Part shown: positions 8,872 through 18,032 of the stretch, one piece after another | Layout of the letters: every line of letters starts with the position of its first letter | How positions within the stretch are numbered: the first letter of the stretch is position 1 | Assembly: GCF_003966125.1 (NCBI RefSeq) | Contig: NZ_RXMA01000006.1 | Span: 46,403 to 110,402, forward strand | DNA: 64,000 bases | Direction of reading: 5' to 3' | Origin: Azospirillum griseum | GTDB lineage: Bacteria > Pseudomonadota > Alphaproteobacteria > Azospirillales > Azospirillaceae | The notes under the pieces: model-generated | Seen by the model: the letters and a program-made list of their open reading frames with translations, nothing else | Told to the model about the DNA's origin: nothing | Databases searched by the model: none | Made by a program: the position numbers and the translations under genes

Positions 8872-9335
8872 AACTGCTCTTCGCCTTACCCCGGTTCATG
8901 AAGCGGATTTCATCCAGCCGTCAGACCCGGTTCACGCACCCTGAGATACTGTTCATCCTGTGACGGGGGCGCTTCTTCTTCCCCCACAGACCGGCCCCGT
9001 CGCACGAGAGAGCAGTGTCTTCACAGTGCGTTTTGCAAGTGCGTCTCCTTAAGTGTGTCTTCTGATGTCTCCTCCCTCGGTGGCGTTTCCCCCTGCCACC
9101 GAACTGAATCGCCCATCCGGCTGTTGTTCATCCCCCCGCCGGGTGGTGCCTTTCGGCGGAGCGTGATGGGATTGGGTCCGGTCATGGTTGCCCCCCGGCC
9201 ATGCTCGTCCAGATCCTGGTCACGCTCCGCCATTTTCCTTTTGCCATCCGGTTATTGTGGAACACCGGCCTTGACGTGCCGCAGCGGCTGCCGCTTTCTG
9301 AAGGGCCTGTCAGCCAGCCGGATCGGTCTGCTCCC
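8872..9335. other. 464-bp intergenic region between cheA and recG
   Basis: No convincing gene on either strand; the reading frames here lack family features and ribosome sites. It contains a pyrimidine-rich stretch (about 9030-9110) and a weak inverted repeat CGGTGGC/GCCACCG near 9079-9102. It probably carries the cheA transcript end and the recG promoter, but I could not assign boxes with confidence. Confidence 0.4.
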
Positions 9336-11417
9336 GTGCGTCCCGTCGTTCTGTTTCCCGTGTTCAAGCCGGTCACGGCGCTTCCCGGCCTTGGCCCCCG
9401 TCTGGGCAAGCTGGTGGAGAAGCTGGCGGGTGGCCATGTCGTCGATCTGCTGTGGCATCTGCCCTGTGGGGTCATCGACCGCCGGTTTTCGCCCAAGATC
9501 GCCCAGGCCCCGAACGGGCGCATCGCCACGCTGACGGTGCGGATCGATTCGCACGTTGCGCCGGTCAACCCGCGCCACCCCTACCGCGTCCGCTGCACCG
9601 ACGACACCGGCGTGCTGGAGCTGGTCTATTTCCATGTGAAGGGCGATTGGCTGGCCCGGCAGATGCCGATCGGCTCGACCATGGTGGTGTCGGGCAAGGT
9701 CGAATGGTTCAACGACACCCCGCAGATCTCCCACCCCGACGCCGTGGTCCCGCTGGAGGCGCGCGACGACATCGACATGGTGGAGCCGGTTTACCCGATG
9801 ACCGCCGGTCTGCCCGCCAAGACGCTGCGCAAAGCGGTGCGCGCGGCGCTGGCCGAGCTTCCGGCCCTGCCGGAATGGCAGGACGCGGCGTGGCTGGAGC
9901 GGCGGCGCTGGCCGGGCTGGGCCGACGCCCTGACCCGCGCCCACAACCCGGAGGACGAGGCCGACCTCGCCACCACCACGGCGGCGCGTTGCCGCCTGGC
10001 CTATGACGAGCTGCTGGCCAATCAGTTGGCCCTGATGCTGGTGCGGGCCAGCCAACGGCGTCTGACCGGGCGCGTCACCCAGGGCGACGGCTCCTTGCGC
10101 CAGAAGGCGTTGGCCGCCTTACCCTTCGCGCTCACCGGATCGCAGGCCACGGCGCTGGAGGAGATTTACGCCGACATGGCGTCGGACGCCCGCATGCTGC
10201 GGTTGTTGCAGGGTGATGTCGGCAGCGGCAAGACGGTGGTGGCGCTGCTGGCCATGCTGAACGCGGTGGAAACCGGCGCGCAGGCCGCCCTGATGGCTCC
10301 CACCGAGATTCTGGCCCGCCAGCACGCCGAAAGCCTCGCCCCGCTGTGCAAGGCCGCCGGGGTCGAGATCGGGTTGTTGACCGGGCGCGACAAGGGCAAG
10401 GCGCGTCAGGCGGTGTTGGACCGGCTGGCCTCGGGCGAATTGTCCCTGCTGGTCGGGACCCACGCGCTGTTTCAGGAGGATGTCACCTTTCACGATCTGG
10501 CGCTGGCGGTGATCGACGAGCAGCACCGCTTTGGCGTCCATCAGCGCCTGCAACTGTCGGCCAAGGGGCGGGCCACCGACGTCCTGGTGATGACGGCCAC
10601 GCCCATCCCGCGCACGCTGACGCTCACCGCCTATGGCGACATGGACGTGTCGCGCCTGCTGGAAAAACCCGCTGGGCGCAAGCCGGTGCAAACCGTCACC
10701 GTTGCGCTCGACCGGTTGGAGGAGATCGTCCACGGCATCCGCCGCAAGGTGCAGGAGGGCGCACGGATCTACTGGGTCTGTCCGCTGGTCGATGAATCCG
10801 AACAGATCGACCTCGCCGCCGCCACCGAACGCCACGCCTTCCTGACCGGGGCCTTTGGCGACCGCGTCGGGCTGGTCCATGGCAAGATGCGCGGGCCGGA
10901 CAAGGACGCGGTGATGGCCGCCTTTGCCGAGGGCGCGCTCGACGTGCTGGTCGCCACCACGGTGATCGAGGTCGGCGTCAACGTGCCGGAGGCGACGGTC
11001 ATGGTGATCGAGCACGCCGAGCGGTTCGGTCTGGCCCAGCTTCACCAGCTGCGTGGGCGGGTCGGGCGGGGCGAGAAGCCATCCACCTGCCTGCTGCTGT
11101 TCGATCCGCATCTGACCGAAACCGCCCGCTCCCGATTGAAAACCCTGCGCGACACCGAGGACGGATTCATCATCGCCGAGGAGGATTTGCGCCTGCGCGG
11201 GGCGGGTGAACTGCTCGGCACCCGGCAATCTGGTTTGCCGGGCTTCCGGCTGGCCGATCTGGCGGTGCATGGGGAGTTGCTGGCGGTGGCGCGCGACGAC
11301 GCCAAGCTGATTGTGGAGCGCGATCCCGAACTGGCGACGCCGCGCGGGCAGGCCCTGCGGACCTTGCTCTATCTGTTCGAACGCGACGCGGCGGCTAAGA
11401 CGCTTCGGTCGGGCTGA
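9336..11417 (+). CDS. recG: ATP-dependent DNA helicase RecG
   Basis: Branch-migration helicase that remodels stalled forks and Holliday junctions. An N-terminal wedge/OB domain (about 1-240) is followed by the two RecA-like motor domains, with Walker A GDVGSGKT, motif II as DEQH (VIDEQHRFG), motif III VMTATPIPRTL and late motif QLHQLRGRVGRG. The GTG at 9336 gives 693 residues starting MRPVVLFPVFKPVTALPGLG, matching the family start and length; the frame is open upstream to 9201 but that extension has no family similarity. The 3' end overlaps the convergent DUF502 gene by 23 bases. sdhE and mfd, frequent neighbours in relatives, are absent here. Confidence 0.95.
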   Translation: MRPVVLFPVFKPVTALPGLGPRLGKLVEKLAGGHVVDLLWHLPCGVIDRRFSPKIAQAPNGRIATLTVRIDSHVAPVNPRHPYRVRCTDDTGVLELVYFHVKGDWLARQMPIGSTMVVSGKVEWFNDTPQISHPDAVVPLEARDDIDMVEPVYPMTAGLPAKTLRKAVRAALAELPALPEWQDAAWLERRRWPGWADALTRAHNPEDEADLATTTAARCRLAYDELLANQLALMLVRASQRRLTGRVTQGDGSLRQKALAALPFALTGSQATALEEIYADMASDARMLRLLQGDVGSGKTVVALLAMLNAVETGAQAALMAPTEILARQHAESLAPLCKAAGVEIGLLTGRDKGKARQAVLDRLASGELSLLVGTHALFQEDVTFHDLALAVIDEQHRFGVHQRLQLSAKGRATDVLVMTATPIPRTLTLTAYGDMDVSRLLEKPAGRKPVQTVTVALDRLEEIVHGIRRKVQEGARIYWVCPLVDESEQIDLAAATERHAFLTGAFGDRVGLVHGKMRGPDKDAVMAAFAEGALDVLVATTVIEVGVNVPEATVMVIEHAERFGLAQLHQLRGRVGRGEKPSTCLLLFDPHLTETARSRLKTLRDTEDGFIIAEEDLRLRGAGELLGTRQSGLPGFRLADLAVHGELLAVARDDAKLIVERDPELATPRGQALRTLLYLFERDAAAKTLRSG

Positions 11418-12198
11418 GGGCGGGGGCTGGGGTCCCGCCTGACGGGCTGCTTGTGGCCGTCCCGGCGGTGGGGCGGCGGTCCGGCGGCACGACGATGCCG
11501 CCCGACATCACCATTTTCAGCCCATCCTCGACCGTGATGTTCAGCACCTTCACCTCGTGGCGCGGTGCCATGATGAGAAAGCCGGTGGTGGGGGGCGCGC
11601 AGGGGATGAAGACGTTGACCATCTCCTCCCCATGGTTGGCGCTGGCGCAGACCTGCTGCACCTCCGGGTGGGCCGACCCGGTGATGAAGCCCAGCGACCA
11701 AACCCCGGCGCGCGGGTATTGCAACACCACCACCTCACGGAAGGCGTTGGATTTCTTGGCCAGCACGGTTTCGAAGATCTGCTTCACCGCGCTGTAGACC
11801 GAGCGGACGACCGGCATCCGTTCGACCACCCCTTCGCTCAGGCCCAGGAACAGACGCCCGACATACCCGGCGGTGAAGGCACCGATCAGCGTCACCACGA
11901 TGATGACCGTCAGAACCCCGATGCCCGGAATCGAGAAGGGCAGGTAGTTTTCCGGGTTGTAGGACGACGGGATCAGCGGGCGGATGTGCCCGTCGATGAA
12001 AGACACGAACCACCAGGCGATGTAGATCGTGATGGCGATGGGGGCCGTCACCAGAATGCCGGCGAGGAAGTAGGCGCGCAACCGGCCCACCAGCCCGATC
12101 CGTTCCCGGCGCGGTCGGTCGGTGCCTTTGCTGGTTGCTTCCTTGTTCGGTTGCGCCGCCGCGCCTTTGCCCCCGGCTTTCCGATCCACGCGCGCCAT
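11395..12198 (-). CDS. DUF502 family inner-membrane protein
   Basis: A 267-residue protein of the conserved DUF502 family, function unknown. After a basic, low-complexity N-terminus (1-35), two transmembrane helices are clear (about 42-68, AYFLAGILVTAPIAITIYIA, and 92-115, IPGIGVLTVIIVVTLIGAF). A soluble C-terminal domain carries family motifs: RMPVVRSVYSAVKQIFETV, VVVLQYPRAGVWSLGFITG and NVFIPCAPPTTGFLIMAPRHEV. It sits tail-to-tail with recG, a common linkage in this group. The tail after residue 240 is Pro/Ser/Thr-rich and probably disordered. Confidence 0.85.
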   Translation of the reverse strand: MARVDRKAGGKGAAAQPNKEATSKGTDRPRRERIGLVGRLRAYFLAGILVTAPIAITIYIAWWFVSFIDGHIRPLIPSSYNPENYLPFSIPGIGVLTVIIVVTLIGAFTAGYVGRLFLGLSEGVVERMPVVRSVYSAVKQIFETVLAKKSNAFREVVVLQYPRAGVWSLGFITGSAHPEVQQVCASANHGEEMVNVFIPCAPPTTGFLIMAPRHEVKVLNITVEDGLKMVMSGGIVVPPDRRPTAGTATSSPSGGTPAPALSPTEAS

Positions 12199-12385
12199 CC
12201 ATCAAAACTCCTTTGGAGCCATAGTGATGCATGGCGCGCTGCGGCTCAACCATCGCGCTGCGAAAAAACGTGATCCTTGGACGGAACGGCGCGCAGGCGC
12301 ATGAGTTCCTGTTTCCCCCTTGCTGGAGAGCGGGTTATTCTTCATCGTCCTGCATCGCTTCACCGTCGAAGGATCCGTCGCGACC

Positions 12386-13102
12386 GTGTCGACCCACCCC
12401 GAATTCACCGCACCGGATGCGTTGGACCGGATTCAGCTGTTGCGCCCTCTATCGGCGGAACAGCGGGCGGCGGTGGTGCGGCAATGCCGGTGGCGGCGGT
12501 TCGGTTTGGACGAGCAGTTGATCGATCATTGGGCGGAAACCAGCGACGTCGCCTTCATCGTCGAAGGCAGGGTCCGGGTTCTCAGCCACTCCGCTGGCGG
12601 CAAGGAAATCAGCTTTGACGACATCGACGCCGGGGAGTTTGTCGGCGAGATGTCCGCGTTGGATGGACGCCCCCGTTCCGCTTCGGTGGTGGCCTTGCGT
12701 GAAGGCACACTCATCGCCTTTCTCGGCCCGCGCCCGTTTCAGGAGTTGGTGGCCGGACATTCCGCCTTGGCCATGGCGATGATGTTGCGGTTGAGCGGCA
12801 AGCTCCGCGTTGCCACCGACCGCATCATGGAACTCTCCACCCTGGGGGCCAACAACCGGGTGCACGCCGAGTTGCTGCGCTTGGCCAAGCGCGGGAGGAT
12901 TGAAGGCAAGACGGCGGTGATCGCCCCGATTCCCGTGCATTCCGACATCGCGGCGCGGGTCAGCACCACGCGGGAAACCGTTGCCCGCGTGCTGAGTGAT
13001 CTGGCGCGCGACGGCCTGGTGGAACGCCGGGTGGACGCCCTTGTGGTCCGTGATCTGGGGCGTTTGGAGACCATGGTGGAAACGGTCCGCGCCAGCGTGT
13101 GA
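12386..13102 (+). CDS. Crp/Fnr family transcriptional regulator
   Basis: A 238-residue regulator with a cyclic-nucleotide-binding-type beta-roll (about 15-130, SDVAFIVEGRVRVLSHSAGGKEISFDDIDAGEFVGEMSALDG split over several strands), a dimer helix, and a C-terminal winged helix-turn-helix (about 165-225, with DIAARVSTTRETVARVLSDLARDG). There is no Fnr-type cysteine cluster, so an oxygen-sensing FeS cluster is unlikely. The GTG at 12386 with AAGGATC upstream was chosen over a TTG at 12320 that adds hydrophobic residues foreign to the family. The effector and targets are unknown. It is a stand-alone gene upstream of hisE. Confidence 0.85.
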   Translation: MSTHPEFTAPDALDRIQLLRPLSAEQRAAVVRQCRWRRFGLDEQLIDHWAETSDVAFIVEGRVRVLSHSAGGKEISFDDIDAGEFVGEMSALDGRPRSASVVALREGTLIAFLGPRPFQELVAGHSALAMAMMLRLSGKLRVATDRIMELSTLGANNRVHAELLRLAKRGRIEGKTAVIAPIPVHSDIAARVSTTRETVARVLSDLARDGLVERRVDALVVRDLGRLETMVETVRASV

Positions 13103-13181
13103 CCCCAGCGCGCGGCGACGGTCAACGCTCTTAGGGGTGCGGCGGCTTGACGCGGATGGAGTGCCTTCCGATCTTGAGGAC

Positions 13182-13529
13182 ATGACCACAATCACCCTTC
13201 ATGATCCCTTACGCACCCTGTACGACGCCATCCTGACCTTGCGACGCGATCCGCAGTCAGCGCCTGATGGCTCGCGCACCGCCCGGCTGTTGTCTCAAGG
13301 CCGTGCCCGCATGGCGCGCAAGCTGGGGGAAGAGGCGATTGAGGTGGCGATCGACGCCATGCGCAACGACCGTGCCGCCGTGGTTCTGGAATCGGCGGAT
13401 TTGCTCTACAATCTGATGGTGCTGCTGGCCGATCTCGAAATTCCGCCGGAGGAGGTGATGGCCGAAATTGAACGGCGCGCCACTCTGTTCGGCATCGCCG
13501 AGAAGCTGCCGAAAAGTCCGTTGTCCTGA
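13182..13529 (+). CDS. hisE: Phosphoribosyl-ATP pyrophosphatase
   Basis: Step 2 of histidine synthesis: hydrolyses phosphoribosyl-ATP to phosphoribosyl-AMP and pyrophosphate. At 115 residues it is normal for a stand-alone HisE, with the MazG-like signature ARKLGEEAIEVAIDAMRND followed by LESADLLYNLMVLLAD. The ATG at 13182 follows TTGAGG closely. No other his gene lies near: it sits between a Crp-like regulator and an unrelated convergent gene. Since MazG-fold proteins are alike, another nucleotide pyrophosphohydrolase is possible, but length and motifs favour HisE. Confidence 0.82.
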   Translation: MTTITLHDPLRTLYDAILTLRRDPQSAPDGSRTARLLSQGRARMARKLGEEAIEVAIDAMRNDRAAVVLESADLLYNLMVLLADLEIPPEEVMAEIERRATLFGIAEKLPKSPLS

Positions 13530-13546
13530 GTCTCGGAATCAGCTGG

Positions 13547-14095
13547 TTACGTCATCCCCTCGTCACCGCTGCTTGATCGTTTGGTCTTGAACAGACCGCA
13601 TGGGACGGCGTTGCCAATCTCAAACCCTTGGTTGCGCGGGAAGCGTTGCAGGGCACGGTCGGCGGCCTCGCGCGGGGTGGAGGCGACGATCAGATAGGTG
13701 CGCGGCGTTGGCCATGCGGCGGCCATGCGGTTGCTGCTGCCCGAATCGTCCGACCGACGAATTTCCACTGACCAGATGTTGCCGGGACGTGCGTCCAGTC
13801 GGTCGAAGATGTGATAGCGCTCCACCGGCGCGGCGCGGGCCTCGTCGAATTTTTCCGTCAGATGCTCCAAGGTCAGGCGCATGGTGTGAAGCTGGTCATC
13901 CAGGCCGGCTTCCCGCATTTTGGTTTCCGACAGTCGGCGCGCGCTGTCGTTGATGTCCCGCTCAAGGGCCAGCAGCGCGTTCTCTTCTTCGGTCAAGGAT
14001 TTGCGGGCTTCGGCGAGACGGCGTTGACCAATCCGGTTCACCAGGACGCTGCCGATCATGAAAAGCATCGCGGCGTACAGAAACAGTGCGGTCAT
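13547..14095 (-). CDS. Membrane-anchored coiled-coil protein, function unknown (second of a pair)
   Basis: A 182-residue protein I do not recognise. One N-terminal transmembrane helix (about 3-21, LFLYAAMLFMIGSVLV), then a charged heptad-like coiled coil (about 25-90, with NALLALERDINDSARRLSE), then a small globular C-terminal part (about 95-165) containing RTYLIVASTPREAADRALQRF. Its start overlaps the stop of the upstream gene (14092-14095), which has the same plan of one TM, a coiled coil and an Ala-rich tail. The two are surely co-translated and probably form a membrane complex. The 3' end lies only 17 bases from hisE, convergent. Confidence 0.7.
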   Translation of the reverse strand: MTALFLYAAMLFMIGSVLVNRIGQRRLAEARKSLTEEENALLALERDINDSARRLSETKMREAGLDDQLHTMRLTLEHLTEKFDEARAAPVERYHIFDRLDARPGNIWSVEIRRSDDSGSSNRMAAAWPTPRTYLIVASTPREAADRALQRFPRNQGFEIGNAVPCGLFKTKRSSSGDEGMT

Positions 14096-14814
14096 GCAGC
14101 CTCGGCAGAGGCCAAGGCGGGCGCGTGAACGCCGCTGTCCACGGACGCAGCGTCGCCAGCGGGGGGAGCTGCGGTTGAGGGGGCGATGGTGGTGGCAGGC
14201 GGGCGCAGGGTTGGCGTGGTGGCAGCGGCGTCTGGCACGGTTGCGGGGGGCGCGGCCTGTGTTTCATTGCTTCCGGAGACGCGCGCGGTTCCGATCCGTT
14301 GCAGACGGGTGGCGATGATGCCGGATCGGGCGGTGAAGGCGCGCTGGATTGCCGCCATGGCCGCCTCAGGATTGTCCGCCCAGACATGGGCGACGTTGTT
14401 GCGCTCCCAAATCTCCTTGGCGAACACAATGCGTCGCTGATCGGGGCGCCCCTGTTCCGGGTTGGTGCGCAGATCCCCTTGGAACAGCAGCGCGCCGCTG
14501 TCAGGCTCGCCGATTTCATGAACCATTTCGATTTTCGACAGCTTGAGCGCCGTTGTGGCGGCAACGATGCGCGCGCGTTCGGCGGTCATCGCGTCAAGCT
14601 TCGCTTGCTTGGCGGTGACGTCAGCCTCGTGCTTGTCAAGATTGGCTTTTGTGTCCAGCTTTTCACGCTGGCGTGTTTGCAGACGGCGGCGGACCATGGC
14701 CAAGCGGCCCGCCGTTGCGCTCAAACGGGATGCCTCAAAGATCACCGACAGACCAAGTGCGGTGAGGCCAAGAAGCAAAACCGCTATGCCAAAGACATCG
14801 TGAATCGGCGGCAT
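14092..14814 (-). CDS. Membrane-anchored coiled-coil protein, function unknown (first of a pair)
   Basis: A 240-residue protein of unknown family starting MPPIHDVFGIAVLLLGLTAL. One TM helix (about 8-28) is followed by a long coiled coil (about 38-95, rich in Arg/Lys/Glu, LDKHEADVTAKQAKLDAM), a domain of about 80 residues with AHVWADNPEAAMAAIQRAF, and a Pro/Ala/Thr-rich tail (from about 180). The motif of a residue pair followed by 'EAAxxAIQRxF' near the end also occurs in the downstream partner as 'EAADRALQRF', so the pair may be distant paralogues. The ATG at 14814 was preferred to the longer frame up to 15009, whose extra N-terminus is unlike coding sequence. Confidence 0.7.
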   Translation of the reverse strand: MPPIHDVFGIAVLLLGLTALGLSVIFEASRLSATAGRLAMVRRRLQTRQREKLDTKANLDKHEADVTAKQAKLDAMTAERARIVAATTALKLSKIEMVHEIGEPDSGALLFQGDLRTNPEQGRPDQRRIVFAKEIWERNNVAHVWADNPEAAMAAIQRAFTARSGIIATRLQRIGTARVSGSNETQAAPPATVPDAAATTPTLRPPATTIAPSTAAPPAGDAASVDSGVHAPALASAEAA

Positions 14815-15128
14815 CCGGCGACCATCCGTTGAGGCAAGGGTGTACGCAACCGTGTTTGCGAAAACTCTTTGAAGGACAACAATAAAGTGCAGATGAAAAA
14901 TTATACAAACTAAAGCGGTGTTGGGAAATGTCTGATTGGCGAGGATTCTCGGCAATCCGCGACAAAAGTCTCCAGTTTGTAACAAATTGAACCAATCACA
15001 ACAACACACATTCCGCCGATGAATGACATGATACGATTGTTCGGGGCCGGGTCACGGGCGCGCGGTACGACGGGTGCGTCCTGCACCTCAGGGGACATTG
15101 GGGCATTGGGGCATTTGAGGCAGAGCGG
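14815..15128. other. 314-bp divergent intergenic region, AT-richer than its surroundings
   Basis: Lies between the starts of the coiled-coil pair (leftwards) and the hybrid kinase (rightwards), so promoters in both directions are expected. The part at 14870-15000 is clearly AT-rich. Just upstream of the kinase gene there is a short direct repeat of TTGGGGCA units (about 15098-15113). No gene is seen. Confidence 0.4.
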
Positions 15129-16889
15129 ATGAAGGCGTGGGACGACGAACCTCTGTTCGGGAGCGATGCGGACGACACCGCCGCGCGCTTGCCGCGCTCC
15201 CGAGGGGAACCCTGGCCAATCCTGGTCGTGGATGACGATCCGCAGGTGCACGCGATGACATCCGTGCTGTTGCGTGATTTCGACTATGACGGTCGCCCGT
15301 TTGAAGTGGTCGGCGCGTTGTCGGCAGCGGAGGCGCGCACCATTCTCGCCGAACGCCCGGATCTGCCGGTTGCGTTGCTGGACGTCGTCATGGAGACGGA
15401 GGACGCCGGTTTGCGGCTGGTCCGCCACATCCGCGATGATCTGGGAAACCGGCGGATGCGGATCATTCTGCGGACCGGGCAACCGGGGCAGGCCCCTGAG
15501 CGTGACGTGATCGTCGATTACGACATCAACGATTACAAGGCCAAGAGCGAACTGACCGCTCAACGGCTGTTCACCACGCTGGTCAGCGCCTTGCGGGCCT
15601 GGCGTGACATCGTGACGATCGAGCGGAACCGGCTTGGGCTGGAACGAATCCTCAGCGCCTCGGCGTCGCTGTTCGAGTTGCGTTCCATGCGGGCCTTTGT
15701 TGAAACTCTGGTGGATCAGTTGTCGCGCGTGGTCGATCCAGGCGGTGATCCGGCCATTCTCGCCTGTCGGCGTGTCGAACGGGGCGATGGCGTGCCGCAC
15801 ATGGCGGTGGTGGCGGGGATCGGTCGGCATTCCCGCATCGTGGGCTTGCCGATTGCGGATGCGCTGTCCTCCGTCCTGTCGTCAGAGGTGGAGGAGGCGC
15901 AGCAAACCAATCACAATCTGTATTCCGGTGGCCATTGCGTGCTGGTGTTCCGCACCCGCGAGCATGGAAAAACCATTTTGGTCCTGGAGCGCGAGGAACC
16001 GTACACGGCGGATGAGCATCGCCTGTTGGAGCTGTTCTGCAACCGTGTCGCCATTGGTTTCGACAATGTCTGTCTGTATGAGGAGTTGATCGCGCTGAAC
16101 CGGTCGCTGGAACAGCGGGTGGAGACACGGACGGCGGAACTGGCGGCCAACCAGCGCGCCCTGATTCAAGCCAAGGAGCGGGTCGAACGCGCGCTGGAGC
16201 GCGAATTGAGCGCCAAGGAGAACCAAAGCCAGTTTCTGAGCATGGTCAGCCACGAATTCCGCACCCCTCTGGCGATCATTGACAGCGCCGCGCAGCTTCT
16301 GGCGCTTCGGGCTGAGCAAAGCGGGCCGGATATGTTGGAACGGTTGTCGGTCATCCGGGGCAGTGTTCAGCGTCTGACGGGTCTGATCGATGCCCATCTG
16401 ACCGATGAACGGCTGCAAAGCAACGCCATGATTTTGGAGCGCAGCCCGACCGATTTGGCGATCCTGATTCTCACCGTCGCAAACCCTTTTCAGGTTGCGT
16501 ATCCGGATCGGATGTTTCGGGTGGATCTGGGCGGTCTGCCCCGTCAGGCGGAGGTGGACAGTCACCTCATCAGCGTGGTTCTCACCAACCTGATCACAAA
16601 CGCGGTCAAATACTCCGGGGCCGGCACGGCGATCACACTGTGCGGTCACACCGATGGCGGCATGGCGGTGATTGAGGTTGCGGACCAAGGGCGCGGGATA
16701 CCGGACGTCGAGATACCCAGGCTGTTTGACCGCTTCTTTCGAGGAAGCTGCGCCGTTGGTGTTCCGGGGACCGGCATAGGGCTGCACACCGTTCAACAGA
16801 TCGTTCACCTTCACGGCGGGGCGGTGACGGTGGACAGCCGTGTGGGGGAGGGGACACGCTTCCGAGTCATTCTTCCGGTCTCCGTCTGA
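15129..16889 (+). CDS. Hybrid sensor kinase: receiver, DUF3369, histidine kinase
   Basis: A 586-residue cytoplasmic signalling protein. The N-terminal receiver (30-155) has VVDDD and phospho-acceptor Asp85 (VALLDVVMET). The DUF3369 sensor-like domain (about 165-315) ends at ELFCNRVAIGFDNV. A coiled coil leads into the HisKA domain with His375 (FLSMVSHEFRTPL), and the ATPase domain (about 440-585) has LITNAVKYS, VADQGRGI and PGTGIGLHTV. There is no transmembrane segment. With the receiver in front, this protein can both receive and send phosphate. It precedes siaB/siaC-like genes on the same strand. The ATG follows GAGGCAGAG. Confidence 0.9.
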   Translation: MKAWDDEPLFGSDADDTAARLPRSRGEPWPILVVDDDPQVHAMTSVLLRDFDYDGRPFEVVGALSAAEARTILAERPDLPVALLDVVMETEDAGLRLVRHIRDDLGNRRMRIILRTGQPGQAPERDVIVDYDINDYKAKSELTAQRLFTTLVSALRAWRDIVTIERNRLGLERILSASASLFELRSMRAFVETLVDQLSRVVDPGGDPAILACRRVERGDGVPHMAVVAGIGRHSRIVGLPIADALSSVLSSEVEEAQQTNHNLYSGGHCVLVFRTREHGKTILVLEREEPYTADEHRLLELFCNRVAIGFDNVCLYEELIALNRSLEQRVETRTAELAANQRALIQAKERVERALERELSAKENQSQFLSMVSHEFRTPLAIIDSAAQLLALRAEQSGPDMLERLSVIRGSVQRLTGLIDAHLTDERLQSNAMILERSPTDLAILILTVANPFQVAYPDRMFRVDLGGLPRQAEVDSHLISVVLTNLITNAVKYSGAGTAITLCGHTDGGMAVIEVADQGRGIPDVEIPRLFDRFFRGSCAVGVPGTGIGLHTVQQIVHLHGGAVTVDSRVGEGTRFRVILPVSV

Positions 16890-17056
16890 GATCAGGACCA
16901 TGCCGGTGGAAGAGTGAAAAGCCTGAATGAATGTGTGGGATTTGGAAATCTATGGCTCTTTACCGCCGGAACTGACATATTTTTCATGCCTTTTGCCGCA
17001 ATCACGTCAGATGCTGGCGTTGCGTGTCCTCGGATCGAATTGGGAAAGCGCAGTCC

Positions 17057-17608
17057 ATGCTTGCTCAACAATACGCCGCAATCAAACGCGATCTTGATGA
17101 CAAGGGTATTGTCTTTTCGTTCTGCGGCTATCTGTCCGAAGGAATTTTGTATTCCTTGGGCGAAGCGCTGCGAGAGAAAATGACTCTGGCGGATACGGAC
17201 GCGCCAACCGTGCGCCGGGTCTTCGCCGTGTTTGTGGAGCAGATGCAGAACATCATCCGGTATTCGGCGGAAAAGGTGACAGGGGCAACCACACGCGCGG
17301 TGGAATTGAGCGCGGGCATGGTGACAATCGGGATGGAGCGCAACACCGTGTTCATCGTCTGCGGCAACACCGTGCGCAACGATGATGTGCCGCGCCTGCG
17401 CGAACGTCTCGATCACCTGCGCAGCCTGGACCGGGAGGGGATCAAGACGTATTACCGCGAACAGTTGCGGGAGGAACCGGAGGATGGCAGCCGGGGAGCC
17501 ACCATAGGATTGATCGAGATTGCCCGGCGCGCCAGCGAGCCAATCGACTATGATTTTGACACGATGGACGACGAGCGCAGTTTTTTCTGCCTGAAGGTCC
17601 GCATCTGA
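17057..17608 (+). CDS. SiaB-like protein kinase (DUF6272)
   Basis: A 183-residue protein matching the SiaB/DUF6272 family, anti-sigma-factor-like kinases that phosphorylate the partner SiaC in Pseudomonas. Family-like features: IVFSFCGYLSEGILYSLGEALREKM near the N-terminus, FVEQMQNIIRYS (the N-box region of a degenerate GHKL fold), NTVFIVCGNTVRNDDVPRLRERLDHLRSLD, and GATIGLIEIARRAS (the ATP-lid Gly region). The ATG at 17057 follows GGGAAAG; a GTG at 17024 is possible. The SiaC-like gene follows after 25 bases and the SiaA-like phosphatase lies nearby on the other strand. Confidence 0.8.
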   Translation: MLAQQYAAIKRDLDDKGIVFSFCGYLSEGILYSLGEALREKMTLADTDAPTVRRVFAVFVEQMQNIIRYSAEKVTGATTRAVELSAGMVTIGMERNTVFIVCGNTVRNDDVPRLRERLDHLRSLDREGIKTYYREQLREEPEDGSRGATIGLIEIARRASEPIDYDFDTMDDERSFFCLKVRI

Positions 17609-17633
17609 CCGGCGTGGGACACAAACGAAACCG

Positions 17634-18032
17634 ATGGACTCTCTCAACATCCCCGGCACCGGTCGAACGCCGACCGTGGCCTTTGACTTCGCCACCGGTC
17701 ATCTGCGGATGAGCGGTGAATCCTATCCCGACGATGTGGCGACCTTTTTCGGTCCCGTCTTCACAGCGTTGCGCGCTTATCTGGCCGAATCCGTTCTGAT
17801 ACCGATTCAGTTCGATATGGAGTTGCTGTATTTCAACAGCTCAAGCGCCAAGGTCCTGATGAATATTTTTCAAATGCTGGAATCGGTCGCTCGGGTTGGG
17901 CGTCCGGTCTCGGTGATCTGGTGTTACGAAGACAGCGACGAGTCGATGCGGGAGTTGGGGGAGGATTTTTCAGAAGACCTTCACCATGTTGCCTTTTCAC
18001 TGCGCAATGTGCCCGTCGGCAGCATCGGATGA
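17634..18032 (+). CDS. SiaC-like regulatory phosphoprotein (DUF1987)
   Basis: A 132-residue STAS-like protein of the SiaC/DUF1987 family. In Pseudomonas aeruginosa SiaC is phosphorylated by SiaB and dephosphorylated by SiaA, and when dephosphorylated it activates the diguanylate cyclase SiaD. Here the family sequence FDMELLYFNSSSAKVLMNIF is clear; Ser69-71 sit where SiaC carries its phospho-threonine. The stop overlaps the start of the next gene, a histidine kinase, as ATGA, so the direct partner here may be the kinase instead of a cyclase. Confidence 0.85.
   Translation: MDSLNIPGTGRTPTVAFDFATGHLRMSGESYPDDVATFFGPVFTALRAYLAESVLIPIQFDMELLYFNSSSAKVLMNIFQMLESVARVGRPVSVIWCYEDSDESMRELGEDFSEDLHHVAFSLRNVPVGSIG

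Noticed and set aside
12986..13181. In-frame upstream extension of hisE to 12996
   Set aside because: It would overlap the Crp-like gene and lacks HisE similarity; the ATG at 13182 fits length and ribosome site.
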